Notes under the pieces: generated by a model
Told to the model about the DNA's origin: nothing
Database searches by the model: none
What the model saw: only the letters and a program-made list of their open reading frames with translations
From: Novosphingopyxis sp038234155
GTDB lineage: Bacteria > Pseudomonadota > Alphaproteobacteria > Sphingomonadales > Sphingomonadaceae
Length of the DNA stretch: 10,110 nucleotides
Direction: 5' to 3'
Assembly: GCA_038234155.1 (NCBI GenBank)
Contig: JBBSUT010000088.1
Location: 1-10,110 of the forward strand
In this document: positions 5,368-10,110 of the stretch, piece by piece
Position numbering within the stretch: the stretch's first letter is position 1
Layout: every line of letters begins with the position of its first letter
Translations under genes and position numbers: made by a program

Positions 5368-5979
5368 ATGAAAAATCTGAAAAAGGCACTTGTTAGCTCG
5401 GCTGTCGGTGTGGCCGTGCTTGTATCCTCGGCCGCCCCGGCGAACGCCCAGAGCTATAACGACTATAATGATCGGCACCGTGGTGGTCCCAGCGCCGGCG
5501 AAGTCATTGCCGGTGTGGCCATTCTTGGCGGCCTCGCAGCAGTTATCTCCGCTGCGACCAACAATAATAACAACCGCTATGATGACCGGTATAATCGCTA
5601 TCCCAACACTAACGGTTATCCAACCAATGGATACCCGACCAATGGATACCCAAGCAACGGCTATCCGACCAACGGGTATGACAATGGATATTATCGCGGT
5701 AGTTCGCAGTACAACGATGGGTCGCAGGCTATCCAGCAGTGTATTCAGGCCGCGCAATATGAAGGCCGGCGTTACGGAACTGACGTTCGCGTGACGCAGG
5801 TGCGGGATGTCGACAGGGTCCGGAACGGCGTACGTGTGCGCGGTGATCTGGTGGTGAATGAAGGCAATCGTGGCGGAAATCGCTATGACAGTCGTTATCG
5901 CAACAACTACGACAGTGGCAGCTTTACTTGTACGATCCAACGCGGACGCGTTGTCGATGTGGATATCCGAGGAATCTGA
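5368..5979 (+). CDS. Small secreted Asn/Tyr/Gly-rich protein of unknown function
   Basis: I do not recognise a named family. The 203-residue product starts with a clear signal peptide: KNLKK, a hydrophobic core and ANA|QS, with cleavage near residue 28. The mature protein has a short Tyr/Asp/Asn stretch, a Gly/Ala-rich hydrophobic segment (about 44-64, EVIAGVAILGGLAAVISAA), which resembles a glycine zipper or one membrane-associated helix, then an Asn/Arg/Tyr region with four GYP[TS]N repeats (about 82-101). A C-terminal domain (about 114-203) holds two cysteines, in QQCIQ and FTCTIQRG, that could form a disulphide. Start ATG 5368 is set by AAGGAG 7 nt upstream and by the signal peptide; the in-frame TTG 5260 would bury it. 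A bidirectional terminator follows the stop. Envelope location is likely; the role is unknown. Confidence 0.85.
   Translation: MKNLKKALVSSAVGVAVLVSSAAPANAQSYNDYNDRHRGGPSAGEVIAGVAILGGLAAVISAATNNNNNRYDDRYNRYPNTNGYPTNGYPTNGYPSNGYPTNGYDNGYYRGSSQYNDGSQAIQQCIQAAQYEGRRYGTDVRVTQVRDVDRVRNGVRVRGDLVVNEGNRGGNRYDSRYRNNYDSGSFTCTIQRGRVVDVDIRGI
5611..5679 (+). repeat. 15-bp tandem repeat coding for NGYP[TS]
   Basis: Four 15-bp units (5611-5625, 5626-5640, 5641-5655, 5656-5670) and a partial fifth (5671-5679) encode NGYPT, NGYPT, NGYPS, NGYPT and NGY. Units 2 and 3 are nearly identical at the DNA level (AATGGATACCC), while the others use different codons. This suggests an older repeat with one recent duplication. 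The unit length is a multiple of three, so changes in copy number keep the frame. Confidence 0.85.
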
Positions 5980-6000
5980 GCGATCTTTCAATCGCCGCGC

Positions 6001-6035
6001 AAAAAAAAGGCCTGGTCTCGCGACCGGGCCTTTTT
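6001..6035. terminator. Bidirectional intrinsic terminator between convergent genes
   Basis: An A8 run (6001-6008), GGCCTGGTC (6009-6017), the loop TCGC, GACCGGGCC (6022-6030) and TTTTT (6031-6035) form a symmetric terminator with one G-U pair. It ends the secreted-protein transcript 22 nt after its stop on + and serves the dehydrogenase gene arriving on -. Between it and the dehydrogenase stop there is a further 6-bp hairpin (6059-6064 with 6071-6076) without a T run on either side. Confidence 0.9.
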
Positions 6036-6111
6036 CTTCGTTTCTGTTACCAATTCCGGCCGCGCCGCTACGCGGCATGGAGCGCGATTTGGGTAGCAGA
6101 TGCGCGCCGGC

Positions 6112-8154
6112 TCAGTTGAACCGCTCGCCCTTTTTCGCCTTCTCGCGCAGCAACTTGGAAATCTCGAAGTCGAACTTGTCCGCGTGCTTTTCCAGACCGG
6201 CGAGGATGGTCCTGGCGCCCTCCAGATCAGCCCAGAACATTGGGCCGCCGCGGTAGACCGGCCAGCCATAGCCGTAGATCCAGACCACATCGATGTCGCT
6301 GGCGCGCTGGGCAATGCCCTCTTCCAGTATCAGCGCCCCTTCGTTCACCATGGGATAGAGCGTGCGCTCCACAATCTCTTCATCGCTGATATCGCGTACT
6401 TCGGAAGCCGACTTCTGGCGGAAATCCTCAATGATCTCGGCCACCCGGGGAGAGGGGGAGGGGCGACGGTTTTCGTCGTAATCATAGAAGCCCGCGCCCT
6501 TCTTTTGGCCCCAGCGGTCCTCGGCTGCCAGTGCGTCGCGGATATTCTCGATCCGCGTGGGATCACGATGCCAGCCGATGTCGACGCCGGCCAGATCGCT
6601 CATCTGGAAGGGACCCATGGGCATACCGAAATCGGTGTGCACCTTGTCGATCTGGCTGGGTGTGGCGCCCTCTAGCAGCAGCTTCATCGCTTCCACCTGG
6701 CGTGGTTTGAGCATACGATTGCCAATGAAACCGTCGCACACACCCGCCACGACCGCGACCTTGCGGATCTTTTTTGCTACATCCATCACCGTGGCAAGCA
6801 CGTCCTTGTCGGTTTTCGCGCCGCGGACCACTTCGAGCAGCTTCATCACATTGGCCGGCGAGAAAAAGTGCATGCCAACCACGTCGCCGGGGCGGCCAGT
6901 GACGCTGGCGATCTCATTCACGTCGAGATAGCTGGTGTTGGACGCCAGGATCGCGCCGGGTTTACAGATGCGATCGAGATTGGTGAATATCTCCTTCTTC
7001 ACGTCCATATTCTCAAACACCGCTTCGATGACCAGATCGCAATCGGCCAGGTCATCCTGGCTGAGCGAACCCGACAGCTGGCCCATCCATTGCTCCACCT
7101 GCTCGGCGGAGAAGCGGCCTTTGGCGGCGCTGTTCTCATAATTTTTGGCGATCACGCCCAAGCCGCGATCCAGCACATCCTGTTTCATCTCGACGATGGT
7201 GACCGGGTAACCGGCTTGCAGGAAATTCATCGAGATGCCGCCGCCCATGGTGCCGGCGCCGATCACGCCGACCTTCTTGATGTCACGCAGCTGGATATCG
7301 GACGGCACGTCGTCGATCTTGGCCGCCTTACGCTCGGCGAAGAACAGATGGCGCATGGCCGCGGACTGGTTGCCGAACATCAGCTTGCCGAACTGCTCGC
7401 GCTCGAACGCAATGCCTTCTTTGAACGGCATCCGGGTGGCCGCCTCGACGCATTTGATGTTCGCTTCGGGCGCATCGAAGCCTTGGAATTTGCGGACATT
7501 AGCTTTGCGGAAGGCATCGAATACACCCGCGTCGGCGCTCGTTTCCATCTCGCTCACGCGCGGAATGGGGCGCACGTCCTTAATCTCCCCCGCAAAGGCG
7601 ATGGCTTCCTCGCGCAAGCTGTCTTCACCGGCCAGGCGATCGACGAGGCCCGCTTCCATGGCTTTTTTGGCCGAGATGGGATCGCCCTTGGCAGTCATTT
7701 CCAGCGCCAGATCGACAGAGGCGACGCGTGGCAGACGCTGGGTGCCGCCGGCACCGGGCAGCAGGCCCAGCTTCACCTCGGGTGTGCCGATCTTTGCCGA
7801 AGGCACTGCGATGCGGTAATGGCAGCCCAGCGCGGTTTCACAGCCGCCGCCGAGCGCGGTGCCGTGGATCGCGGCGACGATTGGCTTGCCGAAGCTTTCC
7901 ATCCGTTCGATGACCTCGGGGAGCAACGGCATGACCGGCGGCTTGCCGAACTCGGTAATGTCTGCGCCGGCGAAAAAGGTGCGGCCCTCGCAGCGCAGCA
8001 CCAGCGCCTTGATGCCGTCGTCGGCTTCGGCCTTGTCCAGCGCGGCGGTCAGGCCCGTGCGCACGGCGGCGCCCAGCGCATTGACCGGCGGATTGTGGGA
8101 GGTGACGATCAGGATATCGCCTTCGCGGGTGGTGGAGATCGGGGAGTCGCTCAT
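6112..8154 (-). CDS. Bifunctional enoyl-CoA hydratase / 3-hydroxyacyl-CoA dehydrogenase (FadB/FadJ type)
   Basis: Catalyses two beta-oxidation steps: hydration of trans-2-enoyl-CoA, then NAD-dependent oxidation of the L-3-hydroxyacyl-CoA. The product has 680 residues. The crotonase domain (about 10-190) shows FFAGADITEFG (oxyanion hole, 60-70) and both catalytic glutamates, E106 in GGGCE and E126 in TPEVKLG, before PGAGGTQRLPR. The dehydrogenase domain has GAGTMG (299-304), the catalytic pair H429 (GMHFFSP) and E441 (KLLEVV), and CDGFIGNRML (473-482). The C-terminal domain ends at 680. Start ATG 8154 is chosen for AGGAAGGA upstream and the MSDSP start; the frame stays open for 47 more codons to ATG 8295. 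E. coli FadB and FadJ are slightly longer. No thiolase or acyl-CoA dehydrogenase gene is seen in the window. It follows the serine hydrolase gene by 137 nt on the same strand. Confidence 0.95.
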   Translation of the reverse strand: MSDSPISTTREGDILIVTSHNPPVNALGAAVRTGLTAALDKAEADDGIKALVLRCEGRTFFAGADITEFGKPPVMPLLPEVIERMESFGKPIVAAIHGTALGGGCETALGCHYRIAVPSAKIGTPEVKLGLLPGAGGTQRLPRVASVDLALEMTAKGDPISAKKAMEAGLVDRLAGEDSLREEAIAFAGEIKDVRPIPRVSEMETSADAGVFDAFRKANVRKFQGFDAPEANIKCVEAATRMPFKEGIAFEREQFGKLMFGNQSAAMRHLFFAERKAAKIDDVPSDIQLRDIKKVGVIGAGTMGGGISMNFLQAGYPVTIVEMKQDVLDRGLGVIAKNYENSAAKGRFSAEQVEQWMGQLSGSLSQDDLADCDLVIEAVFENMDVKKEIFTNLDRICKPGAILASNTSYLDVNEIASVTGRPGDVVGMHFFSPANVMKLLEVVRGAKTDKDVLATVMDVAKKIRKVAVVAGVCDGFIGNRMLKPRQVEAMKLLLEGATPSQIDKVHTDFGMPMGPFQMSDLAGVDIGWHRDPTRIENIRDALAAEDRWGQKKGAGFYDYDENRRPSPSPRVAEIIEDFRQKSASEVRDISDEEIVERTLYPMVNEGALILEEGIAQRASDIDVVWIYGYGWPVYRGGPMFWADLEGARTILAGLEKHADKFDFEISKLLREKAKKGERFN

Positions 8155-8171
8155 GGGGGGGTTCCTTCCTA
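8155..8171 (-). promoter_or_regulatory. Ribosome binding site and C7 run before the dehydrogenase start
   Basis: Read on the - strand, AGGAAGGAA is followed by seven C residues (8155-8161) and then ATG 8154. The strong binding site supports the start at 8154. The C run makes up nearly all of the spacing. The 8155-8291 gap also holds the palindrome GTTCGAAC (8184-8191) and a weak 5-bp hairpin (8259-8274); no clear terminator or promoter was seen. Confidence 0.6.
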
Positions 8172-8291
8172 TTGATTTGGTGAGTTCGAACGTCATATCG
8201 TTGCGGGCGGCCTGAAGATATTGAGGACGGTGCAGCCCCCAAAAGCCTCGGGATTGCAGCGCCTCCCCTGGCGCAAGCCAAAGATGCCTGA

Positions 8292-9494
8292 TCATTCCAA
8301 TGCGGCGTAGATCATCGTCTTCAGCTCGCGGCGAACGGGGTAGGTGGAACTGGGCATCAGCTGCGTCATGAAAATCATGAACAGTTCCTCCACCGGGTCG
8401 ATGAAAAAGGCGGTGGAAAACATACCGCCCCAGTAAAAATCGCCGGCCGAGCCTGGCGTAAGCGTTTTGTGCGGGTCCATGCTGGTGGCGAACCCCAGGC
8501 CGAAACCCACGCCGGCATTATCCGCCTCCGAAAACAGGCTGATCGACAATTCGGTCAGGTCCTTGCCGCCCGGCAGATGGTTGGCCGTCATCAGGTCTAG
8601 CGTCTTGCGGCCGATGATGCGCACGCCCTCGAATGTTCCCTTACCCAGCAGCATCCGGCAGAAACGTTCATAATCGCCGAGCGTGGAGGCCAGGCCTCCG
8701 CCGCCCGATGGCATGGCCCGCGGATTGGCCCATTTGCTCTTGGGCCCGCCGGGATCGAACAGCTTTTTCGTTTCGGCGGAATGGAAATAATAAGCGTCGG
8801 CCAACCGATCGGCCTTGTCCGCAGGCACCTCGAAATAGGTATCGTTCATGCCCAGCGGTTCGAGGACATTCTGACGCAGATAGGCGTCGAACGGCATATC
8901 TGTGATGCGCTGTATGACACCGCCGAGCACATCGGTGCTGACCGAATAATTCCAGTTCTCGCCCGGATCAAACAGCAGCGGATAATCGGCGAGCTTTTTG
9001 AGGAACGTCTCCAGATCATATTGCGCGGTGAAGCTGTCGAGCTTGTCGCGGCGGTAAGCGGCATCGACCGGGGTGCGTTCCTGAAAGCCGTAGGTGAGGC
9101 CGGACGTGTGGCGCAGCAGATCGAGCATCTGCATCGGGCGCCGCGGCCGCCGCGACTGGAACGGTGCCTCGCCGCCGCCGGCCTGAAACACACCCATGTT
9201 TTTCCATTCGGGAATAACATCGTGGACATAGTCGCTCAGTGCGACCTTGCCTTGTTCCACCAGCTGCATGAAGGCGATGGAGGTGATCGGCTTGGTCATC
9301 GATGCGATCCGGTAGATCGTATCATCTGCGAGCGGTTGGCCCTCGCGTGCATTGCCCTGCAGAGATCGATATGAAGGACCGTCCTTGCTGCCGACCAGTA
9401 CCGCGGTGTGCGGCATGCGGCCGGTGTCGAGATATTTCTCCTTCAGGAACGACGCAATGCGCTCCAGTCGCGTCTCGTCAAAATCGGTGCTCAT
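8292..9494 (-). CDS. Serine hydrolase of the beta-lactamase/esterase class (family VIII-like)
   Basis: A 400-residue serine hydrolase with the penicillin-binding protein/class C beta-lactamase fold. Motifs in order: S65-M-T-K68 (SxxK, nucleophile and base) in YRIASMTKPI, Y183-S-V in NWNYSVSTDVL, and W355-G-G near the C-terminus in place of the KTG of true beta-lactamases. The WGG triplet is the hallmark of family VIII esterases such as EstB, so ester or lactone hydrolysis is likelier than beta-lactam cleavage. There is no signal peptide, so the enzyme should be cytosolic. The start ATG 9494 overlaps the stop of the aldo/keto reductase gene by ATGA, implying translational coupling; no strong binding site was seen upstream. 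The open frame to 9671 overlaps the reductase and is not used. The substrate cannot be told from the sequence. Confidence 0.92.
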   Translation of the reverse strand: MSTDFDETRLERIASFLKEKYLDTGRMPHTAVLVGSKDGPSYRSLQGNAREGQPLADDTIYRIASMTKPITSIAFMQLVEQGKVALSDYVHDVIPEWKNMGVFQAGGGEAPFQSRRPRRPMQMLDLLRHTSGLTYGFQERTPVDAAYRRDKLDSFTAQYDLETFLKKLADYPLLFDPGENWNYSVSTDVLGGVIQRITDMPFDAYLRQNVLEPLGMNDTYFEVPADKADRLADAYYFHSAETKKLFDPGGPKSKWANPRAMPSGGGGLASTLGDYERFCRMLLGKGTFEGVRIIGRKTLDLMTANHLPGGKDLTELSISLFSEADNAGVGFGLGFATSMDPHKTLTPGSAGDFYWGGMFSTAFFIDPVEELFMIFMTQLMPSSTYPVRRELKTMIYAALE

Positions 9495-10110
9495 GGGCGA
9501 GGGATCCCTGCCACGATGGCTTCGGCCTGGGCAAACAGGTCCGCATGGATGGTGAGCCCGCTCGCCTTGGCATTGTCTGTTATCTGATCGGGGCGGGTGG
9601 CGCCCACGATGGCGCTCGCGATATTCGGCGCACGCAGCACCCAGGCCAGGGCAAACTGCGCCATGGTGCATCCCGCCGCGTCGGCCAGCGGACGCAATCG
9701 CTGAACCGCTTCCAAGACCGGATCTGCCATGAGCCGGCTGATGAAGCTGCCCATCTCCTCCGATGCGGCGCGGCTGTCGTCGGGCGGCTGCTGACCCGGC
9801 TGATATTTGCCGGTCAGCACCCCCTGAGCGAGCGGCGACCAGACGATCTGGCTTATGCCATTTTCAGCGCACAGCGGGATCACCTCTTTCTCCGGCCGCC
9901 GCCAAAGCAGAGAATATTGCGGCTGGCTGGAGACAAATTTCTCCGAGCCTGCCACTCCCAGACCGTCGTGGATATTCTGCGGCGACCATTCGGAAAAACC
10001 GATCGCGCGGGCCTTGCCGGACCGGACCACGTCGCTCAGCGCTGCCATGGTTTCTTCGATCGGCGTCTCGTCGTCATAGCGGTGACACTGGTAGAGATCG
10101 ATGTAATCGG
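9491..10110 (-). CDS. Aldo/keto reductase (5' end outside window)
   Basis: NAD(P)H-dependent reductase of aldehydes and ketones. The last 205 residues are visible and form the C-terminal two thirds of a TIM barrel. Motifs: DYIDLYQCHRYDDETPIEET with the catalytic His, then GKARAIGFSEW, SSQPQYSLLWR, IVWSPLAQGVLTGKY, and near the end the cofactor-binding segment IVGATRPDQITDNAKAS. The HRYDDETPIEET segment resembles the potassium-channel beta subunit/YghZ-like branch of the superfamily. The frame is open through the right edge, so the ATG at 10048 is internal. The stop TGA 9493-9491 overlaps the start of the serine hydrolase. The catalytic Asp, Tyr and Lys lie outside the window and cannot be checked. 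Confidence 0.93.
   Translation of the reverse strand, partial: DYIDLYQCHRYDDETPIEETMAALSDVVRSGKARAIGFSEWSPQNIHDGLGVAGSEKFVSSQPQYSLLWRRPEKEVIPLCAENGISQIVWSPLAQGVLTGKYQPGQQPPDDSRAASEEMGSFISRLMADPVLEAVQRLRPLADAAGCTMAQFALAWVLRAPNIASAIVGATRPDQITDNAKASGLTIHADLFAQAEAIVAGIPRP

Noticed and set aside
5611..5679. Tandem repeat considered as a CRISPR-like array
   Set aside because: Units are 15 bp, directly adjacent without spacers, and encode an in-frame protein repeat.
6868..8175. Long + strand open frame of 435 codons
   Set aside because: It is antisense to the dehydrogenase, which has complete motifs. The His/Asp/Gly-rich translation is typical of an antisense shadow in GC-rich DNA.
8184..8191. GTTCGAAC palindrome in the gap before the dehydrogenase as an operator
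   Set aside because: A single 8-bp palindrome with no nearby promoter or second copy is within chance expectation. It also lacks the N7 spacing of a LexA box.
9495..9671. N-terminal extension of the serine hydrolase on the - strand
   Set aside because: It runs in another frame over the aldo/keto reductase, is Arg/His/Pro/Cys-rich like a shadow frame, and the ATGA overlap at 9494 gives a natural start.

Overview
The window looks like chromosomal core DNA of an alphaproteobacterium, most likely from the Sphingomonadales. This rests on the order rpsM-rpsK-rpoA-rplQ without rpsD, on an RpoA sequence that reads like sphingomonad RpoA throughout, and on a GC-rich base composition. Confidence is high for the class and moderate for the order. 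There is no tRNA, rRNA, CRISPR array, insertion sequence or phage gene.

Layout. Positions 2-67 hold the tail of an upstream gene, probably adk by synteny. A 200-nt leader follows, then the distal S13/alpha operon on the + strand: rpsM (268-636), rpsK (750-1139), rpoA (1288-2346) and rplQ (2463-2888), closed by a good intrinsic terminator (2955-2987). Next on + come a secreted prolyl oligopeptidase of family S9A (3017-5200) and a small secreted Asn/Tyr/Gly-rich protein of unknown function (5368-5979), ended by a bidirectional terminator (6001-6035). Converging from the right on the - strand is a row of three genes: an aldo/keto reductase (cut by the window edge, ends 9491), a family VIII-type serine hydrolase (8292-9494, ATGA overlap with the reductase) and a bifunctional enoyl-CoA hydratase/3-hydroxyacyl-CoA dehydrogenase (6112-8154).

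How the parts work together. The + strand block supplies two 30S proteins, the RNA polymerase alpha subunit and L17 from one transcription unit. The - strand block looks like a lipid or small-molecule catabolic unit: ester or lactone hydrolysis, carbonyl reduction and beta-oxidation. The secreted peptidase and the small secreted protein act outside the cytoplasm and look unrelated to either block.

I see no clear new multi-gene system. The most interesting signals are non-coding. The gaps between the ribosomal genes are long (113, 148 and 116 nt) and each holds a clean inverted repeat. Two of these can mask a ribosome binding site (rpsK, rpoA). The small secreted protein has a GAAC-N7-GAAC direct repeat, the form of the alphaproteobacterial LexA box, placed just upstream of a TATAAA element.
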